In this document: in pieces, positions 1 to 10,480 of the stretch
Numbering within the stretch: position 1 is the stretch's first letter
How the letters are laid out: each line of letters starts with the position of its first letter
Assembly (NCBI GenBank): GCA_028752905.1
Contig: JAQNBH010000012.1
Location: 21,972,956-22,036,955 of the forward strand
DNA: 64,000 bases
Source of the DNA: Cladorhizidae sp. MBARI D1340-BT2
Taxonomy: Eukaryota; Porifera; Demospongiae; Poecilosclerida; Cladorhizidae
Direction: 5' to 3'
Made by a program: the position numbers and the translations under genes
Notes under the pieces: model-generated
Told to the model about the DNA's origin: nothing
Database searches by the model: none
The model's input: only the letters and a program-made list of their open reading frames with translations

Positions 1-972
1 TCTCATACTAAAAATGTTGCATGGAATCTCTCTGTGCTCTCTTTTGATACTAAACATATTGCACACAGGTATCTCTCTCATGTGCTCTCTTTTGATACTA
101 AAAATGTTGCATAGGAATCTCTCTATGTGCTCTCCTTTGATACTATCTTTAACATATTGCACCGTATCTCTCATGTGTTCTCTTTTGATACTAAACATAT
201 TTCACTGTATCTCTCATGTGTTCTCTTTTGATACTAAACATATTGCACAGGTATCTCTCATGTGCTCTCTTTTGATACTAAAAATGTTGCATGGAATCTC
301 TCTATGTGCTCTCCTTTGATACTATCTTTAACATATTGCACCGGTATCTCTCTGTGCTCTCTTTTGATACTAAACATGATGCATAGGTATCTCTCTGTGC
401 TCTCTTTTGATACTAAACATATTGCACCGTATCTCTCATGTGCTCTCTTTTGATACTAAACATATTTCACTGTATCTCTCATGTGTTCTCTTTTGATACT
501 AAACATATTGCACAGGTATCTCTCATGTGCTCTCTTTTGATACTAAAAATGTTGCATGGAATCTCTCTATGTGCTCTCCTTTGATACTATCTTTAACATA
601 TTGCACCGGTATCTCTCTGTGCTCTCTTTTGATACTAAACATGATGCATAGGTATCTCTCTGTGCTCTCTTTTGATACTAAACATATTGCACCGTATCTC
701 TCTGTGCTCTCTTTTGATACTAAACATATTGCACCGTATCTCTCATGTGCTCTCTTTTGATACTAAACATATTTCACTGTATCTCTCATGTGTTCTCTTT
801 TGATACTAAACATATTGCACAGGTATCTCTCATGTGCTCTCTTTTGATACTAAAAATGTTGCATGGAATCTCTCTATGTGCTCTCCTTTGATACTATCTT
901 TAACATATTGCACCGGTATCTCTCTGTGCTCTCTTTTGATACTAAACATGATGCACAGGTATCTCTCCATGT
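1..972. repeat. AT-rich minisatellite, unit about 42-47 bp, with higher-order structure
   Basis: About twenty imperfect copies of a unit built around CTCTCTTTTGATACTAAA followed by a CATATTGCAC-like tail and TATCTCTC. Variant units recur in the same order at about 262-526, 527-833 and 834-960, so there is a second period of roughly 265-307 bp, a sign of block duplication. Open frames across it only translate the repeat. It begins at the window edge. Diverged single copies lie inverted at about 1258-1300 and at about 30868-30920. It sits on the 3' side of the CDC6 exons and may be intronic. Confidence 0.9.
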
Positions 973-1435
973 CAACATTCCTGCAGCTAAAGTGGGGATA
1001 TCTCGAAATCTTGACTGCCTGAACTTTCACCAAGTATGGCTCTTGATAGCCAAACATTATTATCTGGCAAAAGAAAGCACTCCTCTATGATTTCATTAGG
1101 TGCTCGAAAGTGATTAGGTGGTCATGGCATGGCAACTGAAAATCTGGCTGGTTGTGACGGAAAATTTACAGGTAACTACTGGCCAAGGTCTTATTAATGA
1201 CAACACACATTGCACCGAGTACTTCTCTTGCATATTATCAGTTCAGGCAACTCTTATGCACCAATTTTAGTATTAAAAGAGAGCACACAGAGAGATCTAT
1301 CTTTTGAGGAATACATCAGGTTCATAGAGTGAAGTGTGCAGAATCTATGGTGCTCCCAAGTTACAACCACAAGTTTGTTCTTCTTGTTCTCTACTTTTAT
1401 GGTCTCAACCCCGCTGTGATTGTTATAGCCCGGAA

Positions 1436-1672
1436 AAGAGAAGGAGATGACAACATGTGAGGAAGAGAGAGTAGATGACAACATACGAGGAAGAGAGAGT
1501 AGGAGATGACAACATACGAGAAAGAAAGAGAGTAGATAACATACGAGGAAGAGAGAGAATAGGAGATGACAACATATGAGGAAGAGAGAGTAGATGACAA
1601 CATACGAGGAAGAGAGAGTAGGAGATGACAACATACGAGGAAGAGAGAGAGAGTAGGAGATGACAACATCGT
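1436..1672. repeat. Purine-rich minisatellite, unit about 31 bp
   Basis: About eight copies of a unit containing GAGGAAGAGAGAGTAG and GATGACAACATA, with some units shortened. The strong purine bias of the plus strand leaves long open frames on the minus strand that are repeat translations, not genes. The flanks 973-1435 and 1673-1915 hold no exon I can recognise. Confidence 0.9.
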
Positions 1673-1915
1673 ATGCTACCAAAAACAATACATGCCATTC
1701 TTTCCTGGCCACACCCAGTGATGGGAAAACAAATCGTACACAGCACATTTGATGGCAGTGAATTTTTTCTTTCTCTCGTTATATTTTTCCAGCTTGTGCA
1801 TGCCACACAACAAATCATTTCATACATCTGGAAGCGTAAAACATGGTAAGGTGAAGTCACCGATTTCATTCTGACTGCCACACCCTCCTGTTAACAAATG
1901 CACAGACACACACAC

Positions 1916-4900
1916 CTGCAGAGGTCCAGTGCTCTCCGCACATCCCCGTGAATCGCTGCAACCTTGCGGGCACAGTACAGCACAGCTCTGGAGTCAATGA
2001 TAGAAACACCACTTCGACAGTGGCCGCCTACATTCTCAAGTCGTGCAGCAAGAATTGCAGTCAGCTGCTGCACGCTGTACGGCAGGAAGTTCACGAGCTT
2101 CGGAGGAACACTTGTCCGGAGATGTGGAAGGACACGAGACGTGAAGTCTAACACGTTTGCAATGCCTTTAAAGGGGGAATTTAAAATGAGTGGAAATCAT
2201 TTTTGACTGCACATAATTTGACAACTAAACAATCTTTATTCATCACAGGTATAAATCGTGAAACTAGCAAAAAACAACAACTTGGAACAAGGTGATGATT
2301 ATGAGTTAGCTAGTGGGTTATGGTGTATCTGCCCATCCCTAGAAGTAACTGACATTGATAGAACAGTGATACTTCAGCTGTCTTTCCCAACCACATTATC
2401 TCCTGCATCAGAATACTCGATCATTCAAACATTTTCTTCCGAGTAATCAAGCTTGGTGCACACAAGAGCCTGGCCCTGCATTGCTCCAGGAGTGACCACA
2501 AGACTAGGATGTGAAGTCTAGCATGGCAAGTACTTACCGATCAGGATCAGCTTCGAGTTGGGGCGTGTGGGCCAATCAAACAGAGTGTAGAGCACCTTGT
2601 GACCAGCATTATCCAATCTGTCAATCTCGTCCAGTATTACGATACTGCAGAGAGGAACGTCATCACGTGATAAAGTGATCCCTTCTTAATGCAACATGAT
2701 TGAAGCTTACTTCAGGTAAGCAACATTTGTATGGCAACATGATTGAAGCTTACTTCAGGTAAGCAACATGTGTATGACAACATGACCGAGGCTTACTTCA
2801 GGTAGGCAACATGTATGACAACATGATTGAAGCTTACTTCAGGCAAGCAACATGTGTATGACAACATGACCGAGGCTTACTTCAGGTAGGCAACATGTAT
2901 GACAACATGATTGAAGCTTGTTTCAGGTAAGCAACATGTGTGTATGACAACATGACCGAGGCTTACTTCAGGTAGGCAACATGTATGACAACATGATTGA
3001 AGCTTACTTCAGGCAAGCAACATGTGTGTGACAACATGACCGAGGCTTACTTCAGGTAGGCAACATGTATGACAACATGATTGAAGCTTATTTCAGGTAA
3101 GCAACATGTGTATGACAACATGACCGAGGCTTACTTCAGGTAGGCAACATGTATGACAACATGATTGAAGCTTACTTCAGGTAAACAACACGTGTTTGAC
3201 AACATGGTTGAAGCTTACTTCAGGCAAGCAACACGTGTTTGACAACATGACCGAAGCTAAGCAATGTGTGTTCACTTACATCATATGTTCGGATGTCATC
3301 ATCACCTTGGTAAGTTTGACCTTGAGTTCATCCACTCGTCCTATGCAGTCAAGTCCTGGCAACAGCAATCTGGCAAGCTTGATGTAAATATCATTTGGAG
3401 TCTTAACGCCATTACAGTTCAGCTTGATCACTTTGGTCATAGACTTTAACCCCATGACCTCCTCGAGTTGCAGTACGTGTTCCAGACTTGCCGACTTCCC
3501 AGTTCCAGGCAGCCCAGAAACATAGAGAGCTCCAGGGGTGTGGTTTGATAGGTGCGAAGTGAGATAGTCGGAGATGGTAGCAATTTCATTTTCACGACAA
3601 ACCAACGGGCATTCATAGGCCTGGCTGAGTGAAAGTTTTGTGTCTGCCAGAACTTCACGAGTAGATAAAGAGAGATGAGCAAGACCTTCTGCAAAGTGTG
3701 GTCATCAATTGGAAAACAAGTTGTCAAAAAAACCTAGTGACAAACTAACCTGGTGACAAACTTGGGTCACCTTGGTAAAAACACTAGCAACAAAAACCTA
3801 GTGACAAACTTGGTCAAAAACCTAGTGAAAAACTAGGTGAAAAACCTAGTGAAAAACCTAGTGACAAACTAACCGGGTGACAAACTTGGTCAAAAACCTA
3901 GTCACAAACTTAGTAAAAAACCTAGCAACAAAAACTTGGTCAAAAACCTAGTGACAAACTTAGTAAAAAACCTAGCAACAAAAACTTGGTCAAAAACCTA
4001 GTGACAAACTTAGTAAAAAACCTAGTGACAAACTTAGTCAAAAACCTAGCAACAAAAACTTGGTCAAAAACCTAGTGACAAACTTAGTAAAAAACCTATG
4101 ACAAACTGTCAAAAACCTAGTGACAAAAACTTGGCCAAAAACCTAGTGACAAACTTGGTCAAAAACCTAGCAACAAAAACTTGGTCAAAAACCTAGTGAC
4201 TAACTTCAAAAACCTAAGTGAACTAGCGACAAAAACTTGGTCAAAAACCTAGTGACTAACTTCAAAAACTTAAGTGAACTAGTGACAAACTTAGTCATAA
4301 ACCTAGCGACAAAAACTTAGTAAAAAAAACCTAGCAGCAAACTTGGTCAAAAACCTCGTGACAACTTAACCTAGCGACAAAAACTTGGTCGAAAACCTAG
4401 TGACAAACTGTCAAAAACCTAGTGACAAAAACTTGGCCAAAACCCTAGTGACAAACTTGGTCAAAAACCTGTCAAAAACCTAGTGACAAAGTTGGTAAAA
4501 AACCTAGCAACAAAAGGTCTGGCAATAAATAAGGAGCAATAAAAAAACTAATCAGAAACTTAGTAATAATTTTTTGCGTCTTGCAATGGAAATTTCTTAG
4601 TCACAGGAGATGACTTCAGGTGCTTCATATCAAGCAGTCTCTCAACAAACTCTAAGTTGACATAACAATGACCTCAACTTGGAACTTGACTCTCTCGACA
4701 TTTCGACTAGCTTTCATTAGGCCAGTCAAAACATCGAGACAAGTTGATTTGAGGTCATTGTAAAGAAAGCTGCATTACTTGTTTTGAACGAGCACAAAAC
4801 AAGCATAAATAATTTTGAACCATCGCATGAAAAAATAAATACAGGCCAGACAAGTTTGTGAACCTGCCACTTGTCCGTTTGCTAACCTCGTAATGGAGTA

Positions 4901-5435
4901 TAAGACGTCCTAGGAGTTCCAGGAGTCTTGGTGGGTGTTTTTGGAGTTTCCGGACTTCTGAGGAAATTCTGCGTCCTCGGGGTCCTTGGAGTGGAAGGTG
5001 CTTTTGGGATTTCTTGAGTTCCAATGACCAGCCGAGCATTGGCAGTCTTGAGAATACGCTGGGACCGGGTTGGCTGAGGAGTGGGAAGAGTTCTGGAACG
5101 AGGAGTTCTTGGGGTACTGAAAAGTTGTTTAGCCGTCAGGGTTCCAGGTTTTTGGGGAGTAGAGAATTGCAAATCTGAAGGAAGAAAATAGTGTGTGTGA
5201 TTAATTACAGATTGGTATTTAGTTTACCATAGGAACACACCAGCTTGATGGCTAAATTGTGTGTGCCGTGTGCCTAGCTATGTTAAGTTTGTTCGTAAGA
5301 TAAGTCGAACCCACTCGCACAAACACCTCAAGCATGGAGGAACTACCTGTACCTACTCATGCTACACTCTCTCACCACATAATGGAGTCCTCGTCTTCCT
5401 TGGAGTTCTTGGAGTGGGTGGTAGGACTTCCATGT
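1916..5435 (-). CDS. CDC6: CDC6-like replication licensing ATPase, five exons, C-terminus not found
   Basis: CDC6 is an AAA+ ATPase that loads the MCM helicase at ORC-bound origins in the nucleus. Read exons (minus strand): 5435-5376, 5174-4887, 3688-3280, 2644-2538 and 2165-1916. All junctions are GT...AG and the phases agree across each intron. The first two exons are rich in TP sites (TPRTPR, STPRTPR), as expected for CDK targets, and contain an RxL-like ARLVIG. The third exon has CPLVCRE and Walker A GLPGTGKS. The fourth has Walker B ILDEIDRLD, then VLYTLFDWP and LILIG. The fifth has IANVLDF, RVLPHLR and the lid motif CARKVAAIHGDVRRALDLCR. Exon 5 ends in phase 2 at a good donor, but no winged-helix exon is visible below 1914, so the end may lie outside the window. 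The ATG in the first exon is only a candidate start, since an upstream exon could also join in phase 1. ORC1 is the nearest alternative but fits less well. Confidence 0.85.
2692..3258. repeat. Two-variant minisatellite in a CDC6 intron
   Basis: Two related units of about 41-44 bp mostly alternate. One reads ATGATTGAAGCTTACTTCAG, the other ATGACCGAGGCTTACTTCAG, each followed by GTAAGCAACATGTGT or GTAGGCAACATGTAT. The near-regular alternation makes a dimer of about 85 bp. It fills the intron between the Walker A and Walker B exons. Confidence 0.9.
3730..4515. repeat. Degenerate short-period repeat in the large CDC6 intron
   Basis: About 0.8 kb of irregular copies of CCTAGTGACAAACTTGGT plus CAAAAA, with units dropped or merged. 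The period varies, roughly 12-25 bp. It lies between the TP-rich exon and the Walker A exon. The remainder of this intron, 4516-4630, shows nothing. Confidence 0.85.
4632..4766. mobile_element. Hairpin MITE with hammerhead-like core, copy 1
   Basis: The arms CAATGACCTCAACTTG and CAAGTTGATTTGAGGTCATTG are inverted copies, and inside them CTCTCGACATTTCGACT is inverted as TCAAAACATCGAGA. The same family is found at about 25135-25205, 29303-29365, 39598-39735, 45808-45885, 48815-48900 and 54620-54775. No target duplication was identified. It lies in a CDC6 intron. Confidence 0.7.
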
Positions 5436-5792
5436 CTGCAGATTAAACACGTAACATGTTACAAATCCTGGGAAGAAAATGGAAAACTTATATCTCAAGT
5501 TCATGACCAAGGGTACCACAGCTTGGAACAGATAGCAATAGTAGTCCACTTTTACATACTTCAGCTGCATTTCTCATGTATAGGCAGGCACCAGCTGGAC
5601 TTCTACCTGGTGTTAGGGCTTAGGCTTGCTAGCTTGGACCTTGATTTTTTAAATCTTGCTATAATTCAATTGCTATCTATTTTATAATTGTTATTCTTTC
5701 TATAAATCAAATTCTCAATTCTTATTCCCATCCAGTTCTTATTCCCATGAATTGTTATTTTATACATACATTTCATTATCATAATTTATCAT

Positions 5793-6570
5793 TCATACAG
5801 GGTATTGTTGACTTATATTTAACATTATATTATTAAATGCAATGTGTTTGGACTGTCCATGTCTCTCTCGCCACATAAATTCATCCAGGTAGCTTCCGGT
5901 CTGATGTGCATGGCATCCTTTCATCCTCTTCAGTTTGGTCTTTACCCTATTCCAATACGACTCAATGTTTTGTGTATGGGTACCCGACCCAGGGTCTACA
6001 AAATTCAATGAATGGTTGACAGTTTGGTGGCTAGAGACACCAGCCAGCGATCCAACTTGATTATAAGCCCTCCACTGGTCGGAGTGGATGACTGTGTTGG
6101 GTTCAATATGGGCTTGTATAATGGGCAGTAGGGTGGCCGCATCTCTTTTGGCCACTTCCTGCATGTATCCCAAGGCTGGTGAGGTCGTGATGGCGACCAT
6201 TCCAAACACCCAGACTTCTTGGGCTGGAGGTCTGCCTCTGTGGTGCTGTATATTAGATTAGGTAAAGTAAGATAATGTGATCCAGATAAGGTAAAATAAG
6301 ATAAGGTAGGTTTCTAAATATACTATATCTGTCTATAAACCTTTGGTTTGTGTCGGAAAAGTGATTCATCGATTTGCACCACTCCTCCAAGCACAATTGG
6401 CGCTTGCAATAACTTGGTCGAACAGACTTCCCTCAGCCACTGGTAGATATCCACCCCTCTTTGTGGACTGATGCCAGCATCTCAGCTTGCCTCGCATACC
6501 AGATACTCCCTAGCCCACAGATACATTATCAGGACCCATTGCCCAATATAGAATATACCGTTAGCAACAT
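5793..6570 (-). pseudogene. Merlin-like (ISXO2/IS1595-type) DDE transposase, two exons, in-frame TGA
   Basis: Exon A (about 6570-6341) reads YLWAREYL, then DIYQWLREVC and VVQIDESLFRHKPK, with the first acidic residue in QIDES. It joins in phase 0 at a GTTTAT donor to exon B (6245-5793), which begins HHRGRPPAQEVWVFGMV and carries IHSDQWRAY, HQTVNHSLNFVDP and THTQNIESYWNRVK, the remaining active-site region of this family. An in-frame TGA at 6484-6482 separates YLVCEAS from DAGISPQ, so this copy is probably inactive unless that codon is spliced out. The 5' end of exon A is uncertain. Terminal repeats were not identified with confidence. Confidence 0.75.
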
Positions 6571-6617
6571 ACTTTGAGCAATCAGCAGATGTAGATAGAA
6601 GTCCTTTGCCCCTAAGG

Positions 6618-6860
6618 GGATCAATTCACATATACGGCCAGTAGACCCTTGAAAATCGTGCGCGTATAATTAACTGAAAAAAATAATTAACTAAAAGCAT
6701 ACCCTCATTAATGTCTTCAAAGGATAGTAATACTCTCATTAATGTCTTCAAAGGATGATAGTCCATTAACACCATGCTTTTAGTAAAAAAATAATTCCAG
6801 ACCATTATACCCGCACGATTTTCAAGGGTCTACTGGCCATATAATTATGTGAATTGATCC
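6618..6860. mobile_element. Palindromic MITE, GGATCAAT family, copy 1
   Basis: The two ends are inverted repeats of about 60 bp: GGATCAATTCACATATA and AGACCCTTGAAAATCGTGCG on the left, and their complements on the right, ending GTGAATTGATCC. The middle holds a short direct repeat (CTCATTAATGTCTTCAAAGG twice). It resembles the element at 51757-52001 in its outer GGATCAAT and inner AAGGGT/AAAATCGTGC motifs. It lies just upstream of the Merlin-like transposase. No clear target duplication. Confidence 0.75.
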
Positions 6861-6974
6861 GATGATTATTATGACAATGGCTATAAATTTATATATATTA
6901 TTATAAGGGCGTAGCTAATAGTTTCCTGGATTTGTTATACTGGGCATGCGCACAATTAAATCAGTGGCAAACCA

Positions 6975-7255
6975 CACCCAATGTGCATATATAGAAATAC
7001 AGTTATAGAGACATTTTAATTAATCCAGCCAGCACTCATAGTTGATCAAGCCAGCCCTCTATATATCAGTCTATATATTATGTTCTATATATTCACCTCT
7101 ATAACCTAATAGATTATTACTACACATATGGAGTTGCACATGAAAAGATGAAAATTTAAATGTGCATATATAGAAATACAGTTATAAGAGACATTTTAAT
7201 TAATCCAGCCAGCACTCATAGTTGATCAAGCCAGCCCTCTATATATCAGTATTGT
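6975..7255. repeat. Direct duplication of about 95 bp
   Basis: The segment starting ATGTGCATATATAGAAATAC and running through TTAATTAATCCAGCCAGCAC to CTCTATATATCAGT occurs at about 6979-7070 and again at about 7159-7248, nearly identical, separated by about 90 bp of AT-rich DNA. The high identity suggests a recent local duplication. Confidence 0.8.
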
Positions 7256-7440
7256 AACCAGGGTGCGTATGCACTTGAGTGTAATCAGGGTGCTTATTCA
7301 CTAGTTCCCCTACTTGAGTGTAACCAGGGTGTGTGTAACCAGGGTACGTATGCACTAGTCTTCCCCTACTTGAGTGTAAACAGGGTGCGTATGCACTAGT
7401 CTTCCCTTACTTGAGTGTAACCAGGGTGCATATGCACTAC
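7254..7440. repeat. Minisatellite, unit about 41 bp
   Basis: Five or so imperfect copies containing TGTAACCAGGGTGCGTATG, CACTAGTC and TTCCCCTACTTGAG. Some copies are truncated. The stretch from 7441 to 7807 beyond it shows no gene. Confidence 0.85.
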
Positions 7441-7807
7441 AAACGCTTATGGGTGTGGCTCCTGTATGGAGGAGATCCACCCATTCCTGGTTACTTTTTT
7501 TTCCCAACAAACAAAAACACACACCATAGTGCCTATATCTCACACTCCTCCCCATTGACGGTATATTTAGATTTTTTATTAAAAAACACAAGAAGAAAAA
7601 GGGAAAATGTTTACTTTTTTTATTAGAGAGTGGAAAAAAAAGCATAAAAAACCGCGGAAAAGAGAGAAAAGAGACATAAATACAATAGAGCATGCATTAA
7701 AAGTTACAATTACACAAATTCACAGAAATCTTTCTTTGGACACAGCATCGGAATTAGCACATAACAAATAAACAAAACAAGAAATGGTAAATCAATGGTA
7801 TACAAAA

Positions 7808-8634
7808 TTAGCAAATTTGACAAATCAATGGTATATAATACTTCTTATATAATACTATAAGAAAGACTTGGAAATCCACTGCCCTGTGCTCCATCTTCTT
7901 CTCCCTCTCCTCCATCTTCTCCTCCCTCTCCTCCATCTTCTTCTCCCTCTCCTCCATCTTCTTCTCCCTCTCCTCCATCTTCTTCTCCCTCTCCTCCATC
8001 TCCTTCCGCCTCTCCTCCATCTTCTTCTCCCTCTCCTCCATCCCCTTCTCCCTCTCCTCCATCTTCTTCTCCCTCTCCTCCACCTCCTTCTCCCTCTCCT
8101 CCATCTTCTTCTCCCTCTCCTCCATCTCCTTCTCCTAGGATATAACACAAAATAATTTAAATGGACCCAAAACAGACATATTGACAAAACAGGTCCTAAC
8201 CAGTGGTTTGGGGGTGGCTGGCATTGGGGTCGCTGGTGGTGGCTGCCTTCCCTTTTTGGGGGGAGGGGGTTCATCTACAAGGCTCTCCTCCATCTCCTTC
8301 TCCCTCTCCTCCATCTTCTTCTCCGTCTCCATCTTCTTCTCCCTCTCCTCCATCTCCTTCTCCTTCTCCTCCAAAACTGCCTCTCTTCCACCGCCTAGGA
8401 TATAACACAAAATAATTTAAATGGACCCAAAACAAAGCTAAAGCTAGCAAACTGATCACAAACTCTAGAGTAAGATACACACACACGAGCTACGTGTGTT
8501 GCGTACTGTTTAGGGGCACCGTTCTTCCACTACTCACCTATGCTTTTACATCTTTTGGAATTAGGCAACTCCTCCGGAAATCTGCTACGCCTCTTCCTTA
8601 GAAATGGCAGGGCGGACAGAGAATGTTCGCTCAT
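7808..8634 (-). CDS. Three-exon gene: basic N-terminus plus heptad-repeat coiled coil (205 aa)
   Basis: Exons 8634-8538, 8394-8201 and 8134-7808 join in consistent phase (G|GC, then phase 0) with donors GTGAGT and GTTAGG and CCTAG acceptors. The total is 618 nt, ending in TAA. Residues 1-33 hold basic clusters (RKRRSR, SKRCK) that could be a nuclear signal. A first EKEMEER block is followed by a proline-rich linker (DEPPPPKKGRQPPPATP), then about twelve heptads of the type MEEREKK and a tail HRAVDFQVFLIVLYKK. The heptads predict a long, highly charged coiled coil. The ATG is supported because, once the upstream hAT is removed, an in-frame TAA lies ten codons before it. Family not recognised. 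A repeat-derived spurious model is the main alternative. Confidence 0.55.
7893..8133. repeat. 21-bp minisatellite coding for heptads
   Basis: About twelve copies of TCCATCTTCTTCTCCCTCTCC (21 bp) with few changes. A shorter array of the same unit lies at about 8283-8370. The period of exactly seven codons preserves the minus-strand frame, so copy-number change would lengthen the coiled coil without a frameshift. Confidence 0.9.
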
Positions 8635-8666
8635 CTTAAAAGCTAGTCGAGTGGATTGTCTGTCTT

Positions 8667-9912
8667 CAAGGGCGTAGGAACTGCAGCGGCCGGAGCGGCC
8701 ATGGCCGCTACACTTTTTACAAAAAAAACAAACAAAAAAAACAAAACAAAACAAAAAAAAAACAAAAAAAAAAACACACACAAAAAAAAGGCGCGCACAT
8801 GCGCGCGCCCACGAGTTGTGTGAATGCCAATTGAACCACATCAGCCCGAAGGATTTCCGTTTCAGAATTTGAAAAGAAATGTGTGGTAAAGAGAAGTCTC
8901 CAGCCCTCATGGTTCCTCAGGTGGCCTTGGATACACTACAAGGAGGGCAGAGATGTGCTAAAGCAAGTGAAGAGAAGAAGCTTCAGTGGTCAGATGCAGC
9001 CTTCATTACCAAGGGCTTCTCCAATTGGAAGGATATATATACTGCAATTACAAAAATTAGAAAGCCTAGAAACTCGTCTTCTGCCACAGGCTCCTGCGAG
9101 GACCTCAGGAGATTGACTATCAAATCTGCTTAACTTGCATATCAATTGGACTTTAATCCCATGAATCTTGTTTAAATATTTAAATAAATCATTAAATAAA
9201 AAAATATATACTCGAGTATACAACCTTATCACTTGGTAACATCACTTGGTAAATAAATGCTGAGTGAAACACAGCTCCTGTTTTTGTCTAGTTCTTTACA
9301 GTTTGAATGTCTTACTTCCTGATTACAGAGTTAATTTCTTATAATATCTTTACAGTTTATAATAAATATATTGTGTCTATTATTTTATCCTGGGTTGTAT
9401 ATATCCATGTTTTGAGTAAAACCTGGGTAAAACCGGGTAAAATGTATTTAACCTAACCCGGGTTATACCCAAGCCCTGAGTAAAACCGGCGAACTCTGCC
9501 TTGAATGTGCACACTGATCGATTGAGTTTAGTAGAGATAGGCAATGAATTTATCAGAGAATCTATATAGTCGCCGAGAAAATATCGTTGATAAATTTAAA
9601 CAAACTGATTTAGACCTGATAATATATGTGATGTAATAGCAACAACTATATATCTTATGAGAAACAATATATATAGTAATGGTGATAATAGCACTTCAAG
9701 CATCGTCAAGGGATGGGTCCTGGCTTGTAGTGTGCCCATCATTGCAGCAAGTTCCCTCTGACTGACATTAGGTAAGGTTTGAAAATGCATGCATGAAGTT
9801 GTTTTTTGTAAGTTTCCAAACCAAACCCACCTTTGTAAGACCACATCCTGGTGTGGCAAGGCGAAAAATTTGACAGGGCCTCTACACTTAAGAATTGCTT
9901 CCTACGCCCCTG
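8667..9912 (+). mobile_element. Internally deleted hAT element with 5-bp target duplication GTCTT
   Basis: Left end CAAGGGCGTAGGAACTG and inverted right end CAGGGGCGTAGGAAGCAATT form the terminal inverted repeat. The flanks are GTCTT at 8662-8666 and GTCTT at 9913-9917. The larger element at 41524-45346 has matching ends and also a 5-bp duplication. Inside are an A/C-rich tract (8716-8797), the start of a transposase (8879-9133) and about 0.7 kb of non-coding DNA. It stands 33 bp upstream of the start codon of the coiled-coil gene, within its presumed 5' leader. Confidence 0.85.
8879..9133 (+). pseudogene. hAT transposase N-terminal fragment (TTF-type zinc finger remnant)
   Basis: The fragment reads AAFITKGFSNWKDIYTA, matching the ISTGYTNWKDA motif in the full-length relative at 41825-42180. 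Its start overlaps a frame reading QPSWFLRWPW, comparable to QPQWFTRWTW in that relative. The catalytic and dimerisation regions are absent, so this is a non-autonomous remnant. Confidence 0.65.
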
Positions 9913-9929
9913 GTCTTAGAGAAGAAAGG

Positions 9930-10205
9930 AGTAGCTACCGCTGTTTCACTGGAATCGGTGGACTGAAAGTTGACCCGCCAGATTCCCGCTTAAACCCTTT
10001 TCCCTCCAAGAACGTGCCAGACTCGCGCCAAACTAGCCACAATGTTTATTACTGCGCATGCTTACCTGCAAAGAGGATACGCCCCAATTTGTGGCAAACG
10101 ATTGGTTTTGACCTGCGCACTCGCCCTTTGGCTGCGGCACCGAACATTGCTGCGAAGCGTGGCTATGCCAAGAAAGAAAAAAGAGTAGCATCAAAATTAA
10201 GAACC
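9930..10205 (-). promoter_or_regulatory. Candidate promoter of the coiled-coil gene
   Basis: A GC-richer stretch just outside the hAT contains TTTGGCGCGAG on the minus strand (10032-10022), an E2F-type match, a weaker GATTCCCGC (about 9980-9988), and GATTGGTTTTG (about 10100-10110), an inverted CCAAT box. Before the hAT inserted, this stretch would have been close to the ATG at 8634. Inference from motifs and position only. Confidence 0.3.
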
Positions 10206-10215
10206 TGTAACGTTT

Positions 10216-10480
10216 AATTTGTCCCCCCCCCCCCCCCCAAAGTTGTTCCTCCCCCCCCAAAAGTTGTTCCCCCCCCCAAAAGTTGTTCCCCCCCCCCCCA
10301 AAAGTTGTTCCCCCCTTATTGAAAGTTTTGTTCCCACCCTAGCCCTTGCCCTAGCCCTAGACCTAGCCCTTTATTTTTGAGGGAACTTTTTTTTCAAGTA
10401 AAAAGTTCCAGGGGGAACATTTTTTTAAAGAAAAAGTTCCAGGGGGAAACAAATATGGGGGGAAAAAATTTGTCATGACA
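10216..10480. repeat. Poly-C / GTTGTTCC low-complexity tract with inverted G-rich partner
   Basis: Four to five units of poly-C followed by AAAAGTTGTTCC, then CCCTAGCCCTAGACCTAGCCC. On the right, AAAAAGTTCCAGGGGGAAC is repeated twice and GGGGGGAAAAAATTT mirrors the left start. It may be a small foldback element. The following 10481-11187 is non-coding except for a proline/cysteine-rich open frame that is probably the 5' part of the next LINE. Confidence 0.7.

Noticed and set aside
14..1022. Repetitive open frames (SFDTK..., LSLTYC...)
   Set aside because: They are translations of the minisatellite; no splice or family support.
1254..1881. Long minus-strand frames over the GA-rich repeat as the CDC6 C-terminus
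   Set aside because: Sequence is repeat-derived and lacks winged-helix motifs.
5560..5690. Possible extra CDC6 N-terminal exon (RSKLASLSPNTR) before a GTAGAA donor
   Set aside because: It ends in phase 2, which does not fit the phase-1 start of the next exon.
7868..8155. Plus-strand leucine/proline-rich frame (LLLPLLHL repeats)
   Set aside because: Shadow of the 21-bp repeat; the minus-strand frame has splice support instead.
10340..10376. Telomere-like CCCTAG tract
   Set aside because: Irregular and not CCCTAA; it sits between transposons.
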